Below, piece by piece: positions 7,285 through 16,507 of a stretch of 60,785 bases of DNA (the first letter of the stretch is position 1; every line of letters starts with the position of its first letter). The stretch is from positions 1-60,785 of the forward strand of contig DATLTB010000018.1 in the NCBI GenBank assembly GCA_035533815.1, in the 5' to 3' direction. Source of the stretch: JANWKA01 sp035533815 (lineage in GTDB: Bacteria > Bacteroidota > Bacteroidia > Chitinophagales > Chitinophagaceae). The notes below the pieces were generated by a model. It ran no database searches. It was not told the DNA's origin and saw only the letters and a program-made list of their open reading frames with translations. The translations under genes and the position numbers were made by a program.

Positions 7285-9438
7285 TTAATTTCCGGTTTTG
7301 GTCAACCTGCCATTGTTCTGCAGGGAGCCTGGACTAATCATATCATCCATCACATTCACCGCTTCCTGCAGGTAAATATCCCTCCGGTAATTATGCAATT
7401 CCATCTGGTTCAGGGTGATTTTAGTTGAATCACTATCTATCCCTGTCAAATCCTGAGGCAGGTTGGCCACTTTCAGGGGCTTGACCTCATTAACTAATGC
7501 GTCCATCTTTTTCAGGGCTGAATCATTGGCCTGTTTCTCCCTCCGGTATGCGGTAATGTTCAAAGGAATACTTTTAACCGAATCCATTTTTTTCATCAGG
7601 CTTATTTCCGCATTCACCAGTTGAAAAGCCTGGCTGGCGGAAACCCTGCTGGCGCTCCTGGAACGCAGGTAAGCCAGGTGGAGCGGATGGTCCCATAATG
7701 AGTACTGCGTAGGGGGTATATGATCCCAGGGCAGGGCATCCTTATCGGTCCTTTCGCCGACTCCGAAATAGGTATCTGGCAGAATGATATCGGGAGTGAC
7801 CCCTTTTAGCTGAGTCGATCCCCCATTGATCCGATAGAATTTTTGGATGGTGAGCTTGAGATCGCCGATAGGCCCCCCGTAGGCGGAGTTATTCCCCTGA
7901 AGGAACCGGTCCAGATTGATCATGCGTTGCACGGTACCCTTCCCATAGGTGGAGGGGCTTCCGATAATAACCGCCCGATGATAATCCTGCAATGCTGCCG
8001 TAAGGATTTCTGATGCGGATGCGCTGCCTTCATTGACGAGGACCACCAGGGGGCCTGTGAAGATGGGTGGTCCGTTCTGGTTATCGTCCACCTGTACATT
8101 TCCATCGCCGGACCTTACCTGAACCACGGGCCCCTGAGGTTCAAACTGACCTGCGATATTTACGGCATCTTCCAGAGAACCGCCTCCATTAAACCGAAGA
8201 TCCAGGATGATACCATCCACACTATCGGCATTGAGCTTGTTGATTTCCCGGCGCATATCTGCAGATGCATGTCTTCCATTCGCATGATTGAAATCTGCAT
8301 AAAATTCCGGTAGAACAATGTACCCGATCCGGTGATTTTTCTTTTGAATGATGAAGGATTTGGCGAAAGTTTCTTCAATATTCACTTTATCCCTGACGAT
8401 GGGAATGGTTATTATGGTGCCATTGGTTTGCCGGACAGTCAGTTTCACTATGGTTCCCTTATCTCCCCGGATGATCTTTACGGCATCATTTGTGCTAAAT
8501 CCCGAAATATCCACCGGTTCTTTCATATTTTGTCCCACTTTAAGGATAATATCCCCGGCTTTCAGTTGTCCTTCCTTCCAGGCCGGGCCGCCGGTGACAA
8601 TGCTGGCAATTTTTATATTCCCATCCGGAGTGGCTTGCAATAATGCCCCGATACCGTAAAATACTCCGGACATCATTTCATTGAAATACCGGTTATCGGC
8701 AGGTGCGAAATAATCCGTGTGGGGATCCATGGTATGGGTAACCGCATCCATGAAAAAGGAAAATCTTTTCTTCTCATCAATCCTGTTCAAATGTTCAAAA
8801 TACAGATCGAATACTTTTTTAACCTGGCCGCGAGCCTTCGCTTCCAGGGCAGCTTCCGGCCGGGGATGGTATCCCGCAGAATCTTTTTCAATCAAGCGCT
8901 GCTTGTCTTCCAGGCCCACCAGCACATCCATCGTTTTATATTTCAGCAATTTATGCCAGACTTCCTGCCTGGCAGCCAGGTCAGCGGGAAATGGCTGAAG
9001 GTGCATATCGGTATTAATAGACCCGTTCCCGTTAAAATGAAAGGGTCGTGACAGGATACTCGTGTATATCAGACTGGCCTGTTTTTCCCGGATATTAAAG
9101 ATGCTGTCCGCATCATGAAAAAAGCTCAGAGGCTGATCTCCATTGATTTCCGAATCCAGGCTTGTCCGGAACCTGCTTAGATAGTTGATATCGGGCTGGA
9201 GAAAGAATTTTTTTTCATCATCCAGGGAGTTGAGGTATTTATCATACACTTCGATGGAATAGTGGCTACCTATGGGTTTGGGCTGATACTGATATTTTTC
9301 CAATATATTCGTGACTAATGCCACGATGGCCGGATCCCTGCCTTGGGGTAAATTGTCCCTGTGATATACCTTAAATGCCAGGACTCCTGCTGCTGATCCG
9401 ACCAGCAATGCACTGGCCGCTATTAGGGTGAATTTCAT
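7285..9438 (-). CDS. Tail-specific (C-terminal processing) protease, S41 family
   Basis: An exported serine protease that cleaves proteins from their C-terminal end, analogous to E. coli Prc. The 717-residue product starts with a signal or anchor helix (MKFTLIAASALLVGSAAGVL), then a TSP N-terminal domain to about residue 225, a PDZ domain at about 250-340 (GIGALLQATPDG... KAGDIILKVGQ), and the S41 core with the catalytic Ser in NEGSASASE (about 470) and the Lys in TYGKGTVQ (about 497). A C-terminal extension (about 600-717) is as in Prc. The ATG at 9438 is chosen because a TAAATTTG promoter box lies at 9459-9466, inside the longer frame that opens at 9525, and because the signal helix begins at this Met. 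Confidence 0.92.
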   Translation of the reverse strand: MKFTLIAASALLVGSAAGVLAFKVYHRDNLPQGRDPAIVALVTNILEKYQYQPKPIGSHYSIEVYDKYLNSLDDEKKFFLQPDINYLSRFRTSLDSEINGDQPLSFFHDADSIFNIREKQASLIYTSILSRPFHFNGNGSINTDMHLQPFPADLAARQEVWHKLLKYKTMDVLVGLEDKQRLIEKDSAGYHPRPEAALEAKARGQVKKVFDLYFEHLNRIDEKKRFSFFMDAVTHTMDPHTDYFAPADNRYFNEMMSGVFYGIGALLQATPDGNIKIASIVTGGPAWKEGQLKAGDIILKVGQNMKEPVDISGFSTNDAVKIIRGDKGTIVKLTVRQTNGTIITIPIVRDKVNIEETFAKSFIIQKKNHRIGYIVLPEFYADFNHANGRHASADMRREINKLNADSVDGIILDLRFNGGGSLEDAVNIAGQFEPQGPVVQVRSGDGNVQVDDNQNGPPIFTGPLVVLVNEGSASASEILTAALQDYHRAVIIGSPSTYGKGTVQRMINLDRFLQGNNSAYGGPIGDLKLTIQKFYRINGGSTQLKGVTPDIILPDTYFGVGERTDKDALPWDHIPPTQYSLWDHPLHLAYLRSRSASRVSASQAFQLVNAEISLMKKMDSVKSIPLNITAYRREKQANDSALKKMDALVNEVKPLKVANLPQDLTGIDSDSTKITLNQMELHNYRRDIYLQEAVNVMDDMISPGSLQNNGRLTKTGN

Positions 9439-9458
9439 GGTGCTGTTCACGTTTTGTG

Positions 9459-9466
9459 CAAATTTA
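9459..9466 (-). promoter_or_regulatory. -7 promoter box for the tail-specific protease
   Basis: Minus strand TAAATTTG followed by CACAAAACG, 20 bp upstream of the chosen ATG. It shows that transcription starts downstream of the longer in-frame start at 9525. Confidence 0.6.
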
Positions 9467-9664
9467 TATGAATCTCCCGGGGCGCTGTTCCCTGCGCGGG
9501 ATTTTAACAAACTATTGGGGAACAACAGATTTTACTTCCGGATTATCCGTTTTAATTTACCTGTTGAGACGGATATTCCAAGATGAATTCCCGGACAAAG
9601 ATACCCCTTCCGGCCCAATCTGTCCACCCTCAATGACCAGCGGCATTTACTCAGATTAAATAAG

Positions 9665-9672
9665 TAGTTTTG
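9665..9672 (+). promoter_or_regulatory. -7 promoter box for the MFS transporter
   Basis: TAGTTTTG matches TAnnTTTG and lies 28 bp before the ATG at 9701. No clear -33 TTTG at standard spacing. Confidence 0.5.
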
Positions 9673-9700
9673 TCCAGCCCCTTATCCTGACTGACGGACG

Positions 9701-10945
9701 ATGCCCACAAAGAATGATCCTTATGCAGCGTTGCGTTTCCCTGAATTCAGAACCTACCTGATCACCCGGTTTTCCAGTGTTTTTGCCTTAAACATGCAAT
9801 CCACGGTGGTGGGTTGGAAGATCTATGAAATTACCCGGGACCCGCTTTCCCTTGGATTAATCGGATTAGCTGAGCTGATTCCTGCCCTCACCCTGGCCAT
9901 GCCGGGGGGACATATCGTAGACCGCAGGGAAAAACGGAATATGCTGCTGGCGTGCAGGACAGGGTATCTTTTATGTGCCTTATCCTATTTGTTCATTACC
10001 GGCACCTTCGCCACCAATCATTATTCCACCCGGTTAATCGTCGGGATCCTGTATGCCACTACTTTTGCCGGTGGTATTATCCGGGCTTTCAACGGACCGG
10101 CCTCTTTTTCCCTGCTATCCCTGGTGATCCCCAGGGAATTATACCCCAACGGTACCACCTGGAGCAGTTCGGCCTGGCAGACCGGCGCAGTGCTTGGTCC
10201 CCTGCTGGGCGGACTGTTATACGGATGGATTGGCATCAGTTTCACTTTTGCCACCGTGTTTTTCTTTCATCTGCTGGCAGCCGTCAGCCTGTTGGTGATC
10301 TCCCCCAAGCCCGTGCATTACCTGGCAGGTCCAAAAGATAAATTATGGACCGGTTTGACCGAAGGCCTCCGTTTTGTTTTCCGCACCAGGGCGCTGCTGG
10401 CTGCCCTTTCCCTGGATTTATTTGCTGTCTTGTTCGGTGGAGCAGTGGCCCTGCTGCCCATCTATGCAGACCTGATCCTTCATGTGGGGGCAAAGGGCCT
10501 CGGAATCCTGCGCGCCGCCCCGGCAGTCGGATCCTGCCTGACCCTGTTCTTATTGGCATATATCCCCCTAAAAAAACTTCCGGGCATGAAGTTACTGTTG
10601 GCTGTTTTGGGCTTCGGCATCAGCACCATCCTTTTCGGGCTCAGCAGGAACTTTCTTTTTTCCCTGGCCGCCCTTTTTTTTACCGGTATGTTCGACGGAG
10701 TCAGCGTAGTCATCCGAAATACCATCCTGCAAACCAAGACCCCGGACCATATGCGGGGACGGGTGAGCGACGTGCATACCATGTTCGTTGGATCTTCCAA
10801 TGAATTTGGGAGTTTTGAAAGCGGGGTGACCGCCAAATGGATGGGCACGGTACCCGCTGTTGTTTTCGGGGGTTGCATGACCATTGGAGTAGTGATTACC
10901 ACCTATATCATTTCTCCTGCGCTGCGGAAGCTCCGGTTTAAGTGA
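9701..10945 (+). CDS. MFS transporter (EntS-like exporter group)
   Basis: A 414-residue inner-membrane protein with about 12 hydrophobic segments. The loop between helices 2 and 3 carries GGHIVDRREKRNML, the D-R-(K/R)-x-R MFS signature, and a related DHMRGRVSDVHTMF motif follows in the second half. The opening FPEFRTYLITRFSSVFALNMQ and the DHMRGRV signature are characteristic of the EntS/MFS_3 group, which includes enterobactin and drug exporters. The substrate is unknown. Its last eight bases overlap the 3' end of the convergent yggS gene. Confidence 0.88.
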   Translation: MPTKNDPYAALRFPEFRTYLITRFSSVFALNMQSTVVGWKIYEITRDPLSLGLIGLAELIPALTLAMPGGHIVDRREKRNMLLACRTGYLLCALSYLFITGTFATNHYSTRLIVGILYATTFAGGIIRAFNGPASFSLLSLVIPRELYPNGTTWSSSAWQTGAVLGPLLGGLLYGWIGISFTFATVFFFHLLAAVSLLVISPKPVHYLAGPKDKLWTGLTEGLRFVFRTRALLAALSLDLFAVLFGGAVALLPIYADLILHVGAKGLGILRAAPAVGSCLTLFLLAYIPLKKLPGMKLLLAVLGFGISTILFGLSRNFLFSLAALFFTGMFDGVSVVIRNTILQTKTPDHMRGRVSDVHTMFVGSSNEFGSFESGVTAKWMGTVPAVVFGGCMTIGVVITTYIISPALRKLRFK

Positions 10946-11618
10946 TCCCCAATTGGCCTGTACCGAACAGCAGGCTGCCGATCCGCAGGATGGTGGCGCC
11001 TTCCAGAAGCGCTATCCGGTAATCCGCGCTCATCCCCATGGAGAGTTCCCTGAAATTGGCAAGGTGGACCAGGGAGGTTCGCTGCAGGGTATGAAGCAAT
11101 TCCCGCAGGTGCCGGAATTCCTTGCGGACCAGCTCCGGGTTTTCCGTATTGGAAGCCATGCCCATCAGTCCGGTCAGGGAAATAGGGCTAAAATGGGCTG
11201 TATGGGCGGATATTTCCTCCGCCAGCTGGAATAATTCCATGTCATTCATCCCGGTTTTGGTCTCTTCGCAGGCAATATGCACCTGTAGCAGGCCATTGAT
11301 TTCCCTGCCGGCCTTTTCTGCCTGACGCTGCAATTCCACCAGCAGTTTCAGGCTGTCTATGGAATGGATGGTATGAACAAATGAAGCGATTTGCCTGACC
11401 TTGTTGGTCTGGAGATGTCCGATAAAATGCCAGCGGATATCGCCGGGGAGATTATCTTTTTTCTGGCAAAGTTCCTGGACATAATTTTCCCCGAAATCCC
11501 GCTGGCCCTGTCCGTACAGGTCCAGGATCTGCCGGGTCGACCTATTCTTGGAAACGGCTACAAGCCGGGCAGGAGCATCCCTGATTTCTCCAAGCACCTG
11601 TTGTAAATGGTCTTCCAT
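10938..11618 (-). CDS. yggS: YggS/PROSC-family pyridoxal-phosphate homeostasis protein
   Basis: A PLP-binding cytoplasmic protein with an alanine-racemase-like TIM-barrel fold but no known catalytic reaction; it balances PLP and affects amino-acid and keto-acid pools. The 226-residue protein has the expected motifs: LVAVSKNRS with the PLP Lys (about residue 24), DFGENYVQE, WHFIGHLQTNK, and GLMGMASNTEN. The C-terminal LSMGMSADYRIALLEGATILRIGSLLFG is nearly invariant in the family. It converges with the MFS gene, the stops overlapping by eight bases, and follows the acyl-CoA dehydrogenase gene on the same strand after 36 bp. Confidence 0.94.
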   Translation of the reverse strand: MEDHLQQVLGEIRDAPARLVAVSKNRSTRQILDLYGQGQRDFGENYVQELCQKKDNLPGDIRWHFIGHLQTNKVRQIASFVHTIHSIDSLKLLVELQRQAEKAGREINGLLQVHIACEETKTGMNDMELFQLAEEISAHTAHFSPISLTGLMGMASNTENPELVRKEFRHLRELLHTLQRTSLVHLANFRELSMGMSADYRIALLEGATILRIGSLLFGTGQLGIT

Positions 11619-11654
11619 GCATAAAATAATGCCCGGGAGGGGTAAGAGAAGAAT

Positions 11655-12794
11655 CTATTTTAATATCAACCTGCTGATCACCATACGCTGCACTTCTGAA
11701 GTCCCTTCGTAGATCTGGGTGATTTTGGCATCCCGCATCATCCGTTCCACATGGTATTCCCTGACATATCCGTAACCCCCAAGGATTTGTACCGCTTCCG
11801 TGGTTACCCACATGGCTGTTTCCGAAGCATGTACTTTAGCCATGGAACCAGCCAGGTTGTAATCCAGTTGCTGGTCTTTCTGCCAGGCTGCCTTCCAGGT
11901 CAGCAAACGGGAGGCTTCGATCCGGGTAGCCATATCCGCAATCTTGAACTGGATTGCCTGATGGCGGGAAATCTCCTGACCGAAGGCTTTCCGCTGTTTG
12001 GCATAAGCAATTGCCCGGGCTAAGGCACCGCTGGCAATCCCCACCGCCTGGGCAGCGATGCCAATCCGGCCACCTGCCAGGGTCTTCATGGCGAACCGGA
12101 ATCCGAATCCTTCTTCGCCGATCCGGTTGGACCTGGGTACCCTGACATCCTGGAACATGATCGAATGCGTATCACTTCCGCGGATGCCCAACTTATTCTC
12201 TTTGGGTCCAAGGGTTATCCCGGGGCTGTCCTTTTCCACGATCAGGGCATTGATCCCCCGGCTACCCATTTCCCGGTCAGACTGGGCAATGAGCAGGTAT
12301 ACAGCGGCACAGTTGGCATTGGTGATCCAGTTTTTGGTTCCGTTGACCAGGTAATGATCCCCCTGGGATTCCGCAGTAGTTTGCTGGGAGCTGGCATCGG
12401 AACCGGCATCCGGCTCACTGAGCAGAAAGGCCCCGAGAATTTCCCCTCTCGCCAGCGGCATGAGATAACGCCGCTTTTGTTCCTCGGTACCATATGCTTC
12501 CAGGCCCCAGCATACCAGGGAATTGTTCACACTCATACAGACAGATGCCGAGGCATCGATCCTGGAAATCTCTTCCATGGCCAACACATAGGATACCATA
12601 TCCAGACCGGATCCCCCGTATTCAGCAGGCACCATCATCCCCATGAATCCGAGTTCCCCCATTTTCCGGATCTGTTCGGTGGGAAACTGTTGCGCTTCAT
12701 CCCGCCCGATTACCCCTGGAAGCAGTTCCGTATTTGCAAAATCCCGGGCCATCTGCCGGATCATTTCCTGTTCTTCTGAAAGCTGAAAATCCAT
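11655..12794 (-). CDS. Acyl-CoA dehydrogenase
   Basis: A flavoenzyme that oxidises acyl-CoA to trans-2-enoyl-CoA in fatty-acid or branched-chain amino-acid breakdown, passing electrons to ETF. The 379-residue product has the standard three-domain plan: helical N-terminus (DFQLSEEQEMIRQMARDFA), a central beta domain (FLLSEPDAGSDASS, FAD-binding WITNA region), and the C-terminal helical domain with AFGQEISRHQAIQFKIADM, QILGGYGYVREYHVERMMRDAKITQIYEGTSEVQR. The catalytic Glu is the one in IYEGTSE, as in short/medium-chain enzymes. Chain-length preference is not readable. A TAGGTTTG box lies 25 bp upstream. Confidence 0.95.
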   Translation of the reverse strand: MDFQLSEEQEMIRQMARDFANTELLPGVIGRDEAQQFPTEQIRKMGELGFMGMMVPAEYGGSGLDMVSYVLAMEEISRIDASASVCMSVNNSLVCWGLEAYGTEEQKRRYLMPLARGEILGAFLLSEPDAGSDASSQQTTAESQGDHYLVNGTKNWITNANCAAVYLLIAQSDREMGSRGINALIVEKDSPGITLGPKENKLGIRGSDTHSIMFQDVRVPRSNRIGEEGFGFRFAMKTLAGGRIGIAAQAVGIASGALARAIAYAKQRKAFGQEISRHQAIQFKIADMATRIEASRLLTWKAAWQKDQQLDYNLAGSMAKVHASETAMWVTTEAVQILGGYGYVREYHVERMMRDAKITQIYEGTSEVQRMVISRLILK

Positions 12795-12819
12795 AGGTTT
12801 TTCTGAGAAACTAACCCTG

Positions 12820-12827
12820 CAAACCTA
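12820..12827 (-). promoter_or_regulatory. -7 promoter box for the acyl-CoA dehydrogenase gene
   Basis: Minus strand TAGGTTTG, matching TAnnTTTG, followed by CAGGG. It forms a divergent promoter pair with the arginase box at 12892-12899, 64 bp away. Confidence 0.55.
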
Positions 12828-12875
12828 CTGATTATCGGGCGGTTTGTGAAAGACCCCTTTCGGGGAAAACGACCA

Positions 12876-12914
12876 TGCCTGACAAAAAGCGTAAATTTGA
12901 CCCCCTGTCAGGCA
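12876..12914 (+). promoter_or_regulatory. Arginase promoter with a 9-bp dyad centred on the -7 box
   Basis: The -7 box TAAATTTG is at 12892-12899. Around it stand perfect arms TGCCTGACA (12876-12884) and TGTCAGGCA (12906-12914), separated by 21 bp, so the symmetry centre (12895) falls on the -7 box. This is the arrangement of a repressor operator. The arms do not resemble the E. coli ArgR box. The upstream arm lies before the transcription start, so an RNA hairpin is not the explanation. Confidence 0.65.
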
Positions 12915-12920
12915 GGATAC

Positions 12921-13868
12921 ATGAAGAATATCAAGATCATAGAAGTTAAATCCGAGATTGGGGCCGGCACCCGCGGAGCCAGCCTGGGCGTCGATGCGAT
13001 CAAGATCGCTGCCCTTGATTTCATGAGTAATTTTTTTGTGCATTTTCCCACCGAAGTCCTGGAGACTGAGAATAAATTGCTTTTTGAACCCATTGAATCC
13101 CCTTATGCCAAGCGAATCAAGGGTATACTGACCATGTACGAACGGGTCAGCAGAAGTGTGCTGGAAACCGTAAAGTCGGGATGGTTCCCAGTCGTCCTGT
13201 CCGGGGATCACAGCACGGCAGGGGCCACCATCGCGGGGATCAAAATGGCCAAACCCAAATCCAGGCTGGGCGTGATCTGGATCGATGCACATGCTGACCT
13301 GCATACCCCCTATACCACCCCTTCCGGCAATATGCATGGGATGGCCCTGGCCATTGCCATCGGGGAGGATAACCTGGAATGCAAGGTCCATGATATCGAT
13401 GACCATGCTGCCAAGCTATGGAATCAGCTGAAAAACATCGGGAAGACCCATCCGAAGATATCCCCGGAGGATATCGTGCTGATTTCCCTCAGGGACTATG
13501 AGAAGGAAGAAGAGTTCCTCATCAAGCATTACGGGATGAAGATCATCACGACCGGAGAAGTCCGCCGTAAAGGTCCGGAAGCGATTGCAAGGATCGTTTT
13601 CCGCACCCTGAGTGAATGCGACCTCATCTATATTTCCTTCGATGTGGACAGCCTGGATGCATCCCTCACCAGGGGAACTGGAACACCGGTGGGCAGCGGA
13701 CTGAAGGAACGGGAAGCCGAGGACCTGATCTCCAAGTTCATGCAGCATCGCAAGATATGTTGCTTCGAGATTTCCGAAGTCAACCCCACCCTGGACCGGG
13801 AAAACCTCATGGCAGAAATCGCCTTTAATATCCTTCAGAGAAGCGTAAATATGCTATTAATGAATTGA
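12921..13868 (+). CDS. Arginase/ureohydrolase family protein
   Basis: A manganese-dependent ureohydrolase; members hydrolyse arginine, agmatine or formiminoglutamate with release of urea or formamide. Metal ligands are visible: SGDHST (His, about residue 100), WIDAHADLHT (Asp/His/Asp, about 123-129) and SFDVDSLDAS (two Asp, about 240). The TRGTGTPVGSGL loop and EVNPTLD are as in arginases. At 315 residues the length fits arginase. The ATG at 12921 is chosen because the -7 box at 12892-12899 lies within the longer frame beginning at 12846. It is divergent from the acyl-CoA dehydrogenase gene. Arginase is the likeliest activity; agmatinase is possible. Confidence 0.88.
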   Translation: MKNIKIIEVKSEIGAGTRGASLGVDAIKIAALDFMSNFFVHFPTEVLETENKLLFEPIESPYAKRIKGILTMYERVSRSVLETVKSGWFPVVLSGDHSTAGATIAGIKMAKPKSRLGVIWIDAHADLHTPYTTPSGNMHGMALAIAIGEDNLECKVHDIDDHAAKLWNQLKNIGKTHPKISPEDIVLISLRDYEKEEEFLIKHYGMKIITTGEVRRKGPEAIARIVFRTLSECDLIYISFDVDSLDASLTRGTGTPVGSGLKEREAEDLISKFMQHRKICCFEISEVNPTLDRENLMAEIAFNILQRSVNMLLMN

Positions 13869-14002
13869 CGGATAAGCGGCTGGTTGCTGGCAATATGCGA
13901 TAAGGAATACCCCGTTTTGCAGGCTACGAATTTTCCCCATATTCCAGGGGGCTCTCCCTGCCCCATTTATTAAATCTGATCGGTAAATATTACCCCGGAG
14001 AT

Positions 14003-14911
14003 TCAGTGAGGGTTTTTTTTCAGGTCTGCTGCCAGCATACGAAGCCCTTCATCAAAACTATGCGGATCATAACCCAGCTGCTGTATGGCCTTATCCAGGA
14101 TGAATCCGGTCCTGGGGGGACGCCTGGCTGGTTGTGAGAAAGAGGAAGCATCTGCTTTTTGGATCAGGCTTTTGTCCAGCCCGAAAAAATCAGCGGTTTT
14201 GATGGCCATCCCATATGGAGTAAGCATGTCCTTCCCGGAAATATTAAACACCCCCCGGGCACGCCTGGCCGTGATCAGGCTGCAACCCATGGCCAGGTCC
14301 TGTACCAGGGTGGGGGTGCGCCATTGGTCATCCACCACCCGTATGGGATGACCCTGTTCCAGTTCCCCCTTCACCCACAAAATGATATTGGACCTGCTCA
14401 TGTCTTCCGCCATACCATAAACCAGTACTGTACGGGCAATCGCCCATTGCTGAAGATGAGTCCTCACCAGGTATTCCGCATCCAGTTTACTTTGTCCGTA
14501 ATGACTGATCGGTTGGGGGGGATCCTCCTCCCGGTAAGGGCCATTTCTGCCATCGAATATAAAATCGGTGGATAGCAACAATAAAAAAGCATCGGCCCTT
14601 TTTGTCCAGGTCAGCAGATTTTTGGTACCCAGAACATTGACATCATGGCATTTTTCCGGTTGCCTTTCGCAATCATCCACCTGGGTCATGGCTGCAGTGT
14701 GTATAATGGCCCCGGGACGCCATTTTTCCAACACCTTTTCCACCTGGTTAGCCTGGCAAATATCCATGGGAACATAGATATACCCTTGTTCATCATTCAA
14801 CCTGTTGGCACCCCTGGCTGTAGCAATCACCTCATTTCCCGGATTGCTCCTTAATAATTTAACCAGGTGCTGGCCGAGCAGGCCATTGGATCCTGTGATC
14901 AGAATTTTCAT
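14003..14911 (-). CDS. RmlD-like NAD(P)-dependent sugar reductase/epimerase
   Basis: An extended short-chain dehydrogenase of 302 residues. The N-terminus KILITGSNGLLGQHLVKLL carries GxxGxxG, followed by the DICQ and HTAAMTQVDDCE motifs, and the catalytic YGQSK (Tyr/Lys, about residues 150-154). The family signature RTVLVYG and C-terminal RPPRTGFILDKAIQQLGY match dTDP-4-dehydrorhamnose reductase-like proteins. In Bacteroidota, proteins of this size often stand outside rhamnose operons, and no rmlA, rmlB or rmlC is in this window, so dTDP-rhamnose synthesis is not assured. It lies alone, divergent from pfkA. Confidence 0.82.
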   Translation of the reverse strand: MKILITGSNGLLGQHLVKLLRSNPGNEVIATARGANRLNDEQGYIYVPMDICQANQVEKVLEKWRPGAIIHTAAMTQVDDCERQPEKCHDVNVLGTKNLLTWTKRADAFLLLLSTDFIFDGRNGPYREEDPPQPISHYGQSKLDAEYLVRTHLQQWAIARTVLVYGMAEDMSRSNIILWVKGELEQGHPIRVVDDQWRTPTLVQDLAMGCSLITARRARGVFNISGKDMLTPYGMAIKTADFFGLDKSLIQKADASSFSQPARRPPRTGFILDKAIQQLGYDPHSFDEGLRMLAADLKKNPH

Positions 14912-15331
14912 ATTTGATCCCGGTATGCGGCCATTTGGCCGGTCGTAATTTAATTGAAATTACTTTATGACATTTCTCAAGTATCCCTTTTAAATTTCAA
15001 TAAAGGGTAAACATTCACCTGCTGCACCGTTCAGGTTTTTTCATTCCGGGGTTCACCAGATAAAATCTTCCTGAAAATCCTGCATATATTGGTTTTTTAC
15101 CCCTATTGGAAAACTTTTCCGGCTCAATGATATGACTTCTACATCATTCTCCCCCTCACAATAAATTTTTTGGGACGCTGCCTGGTCTTCATCCATTCAA
15201 TTTTTTATGCGATATAATAAATAGGTTCATTTGATTCGATTTGTCTAATACAATGAAATAATTTTTTATGATTCTATGCCCAAAATAGTAACTTTGTGCG
15301 CTTTTTGGCGAAATATATTTTCAACCGGGAT
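14912..15331. other. AT-rich divergent intergenic region
   Basis: The 420 bp between the RmlD-like gene and pfkA is noticeably AT-rich and contains no gene that I can recognise. It carries the pfkA -7 box at 15289-15296. No matching box was found for the RmlD-like gene. Confidence 0.55.
15289..15296 (+). promoter_or_regulatory. -7 promoter box for pfkA, with short flanking dyad
   Basis: TAACTTTG followed by TGCGC. It overlaps the ATG at 15296, which therefore cannot be the translation start. Arms CCAAAA (15280-15285) and TTTTGG (15303-15308) flank it with 17 bp between them; six bases is weak evidence for an operator. Confidence 0.6.
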
Positions 15332-16312
15332 ATGGCTAAAGTAACCCACATTGCTGTGCTCACTTCAGGCGGGGATGCCCCGGGAATGAATGCAGCGATC
15401 CGGGCGGTGGTGAGATGCGGGATATACAAACAGCTGAATGTCTCCGGGGTGATGTACGGCTATAAAGGATTGATCGCCGGGGAGATCGTTAAACTGGAAT
15501 CCAAATCCGTAGCCAACATCATTCAGCGCGGAGGTACAATCCTGAAGACTGCCAGATGCCTGGAGTTTTTTGAATATGAAGGCCGGAAAAAAGCCTATGA
15601 GCATCTCCTGAAAATGGGAATAGAAGGCCTGGTGGTCATCGGGGGAGACGGGTCATTTAAGGGAGCCCTGCAGTTCAGCCAGGAGTTTAATATGCCCTGT
15701 GTGGGATTACCGGGTACCATTGACAAAGATATCTCAGGGACGGACTTTACCATCGGATTCGATACAGCAGTCAATACTGCCGTCAGTGCCATTGACAAGA
15801 TCAGGGATACTGCGGATGCCCATGACCGGTTATTTATCATTGAAGTGATGGGTCGGGATGCCGGCTATATTGCCCTGCACAGCGGCATTGCAACAGGGGC
15901 TGAGAACGTGCTTGTTCCTGAAAGGCCCACCCAAATTGAGGAAATCATTGCTTCCCTCCGGGCCAATGAAAAAAGGAAAAAACTGGTGAACCTGATCGTG
16001 GTGGCTGAAGGCGCCACCGGGGCAGGGGCCACTGAAATGGCCAAAGTCATCAAGGAACAGGTTCCCGGTTTGGATGTCCGGGTCTGTATTTTAGGCCATA
16101 TACAGCGCGGCGGTTCCCCGACCTGCCTGGACAGGCTGATCGCCAGCCGTCTGGGATTCGCGGCGGTGGAAGCGCTGATCGAAGGCAAGCAAAACTGCAT
16201 GGTTGGCATTGTCAATAACGAGCTCCACTTTACTCCATTTGAAAAAGCGGTGAAGGCTCCCGGAAAGATTGATGATGAATGGTTCAGGATCATTAAAATC
16301 CTGTCCAGCTGA
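15332..16312 (+). CDS. pfkA: ATP-dependent 6-phosphofructokinase
   Basis: Phosphorylates fructose 6-phosphate to fructose 1,6-bisphosphate, the committing step of glycolysis. The 326-residue product is the normal bacterial PfkA length. Motifs: LTSGGDAPGMNAAIR (ATP site), GGDGSFKGA, GTIDKDISGTDFTIGFDTA with the catalytic Asp, IEVMGRDAGYIAL, and HIQRGGSPTCLDR. The Gly in GGDGS is that of ATP-dependent enzymes; pyrophosphate enzymes have Asp there. The ATG at 15332 is chosen over 15296 because the latter overlaps the promoter box. Pyruvate kinase follows on the same strand after 241 bp. Confidence 0.96.
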   Translation: MAKVTHIAVLTSGGDAPGMNAAIRAVVRCGIYKQLNVSGVMYGYKGLIAGEIVKLESKSVANIIQRGGTILKTARCLEFFEYEGRKKAYEHLLKMGIEGLVVIGGDGSFKGALQFSQEFNMPCVGLPGTIDKDISGTDFTIGFDTAVNTAVSAIDKIRDTADAHDRLFIIEVMGRDAGYIALHSGIATGAENVLVPERPTQIEEIIASLRANEKRKKLVNLIVVAEGATGAGATEMAKVIKEQVPGLDVRVCILGHIQRGGSPTCLDRLIASRLGFAAVEALIEGKQNCMVGIVNNELHFTPFEKAVKAPGKIDDEWFRIIKILSS

Positions 16313-16507
16313 TGAAGAGATTCAGTCCACCAGGGGTTTTGACCGGAAATAGGGGATGATGCTCCATGGATATTACAGATATGGCGGGTGGCAAATTTGC
16401 CGGGGGTAGCCCAGGCAAGGTGCATGATTATCGGGTGAGTTTAACCAGTGGACATTTTGTAGGAAGTCAGCAGGGATTTTACAGTTTAAATCTTTTAAAA
16501 AGGGTGT

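Noticed and set aside
7285..9525. A longer start for the tail-specific protease at 9525
   Set aside because: The added 29 residues precede the signal peptide, and the -7 box at 9459-9466 lies within them.
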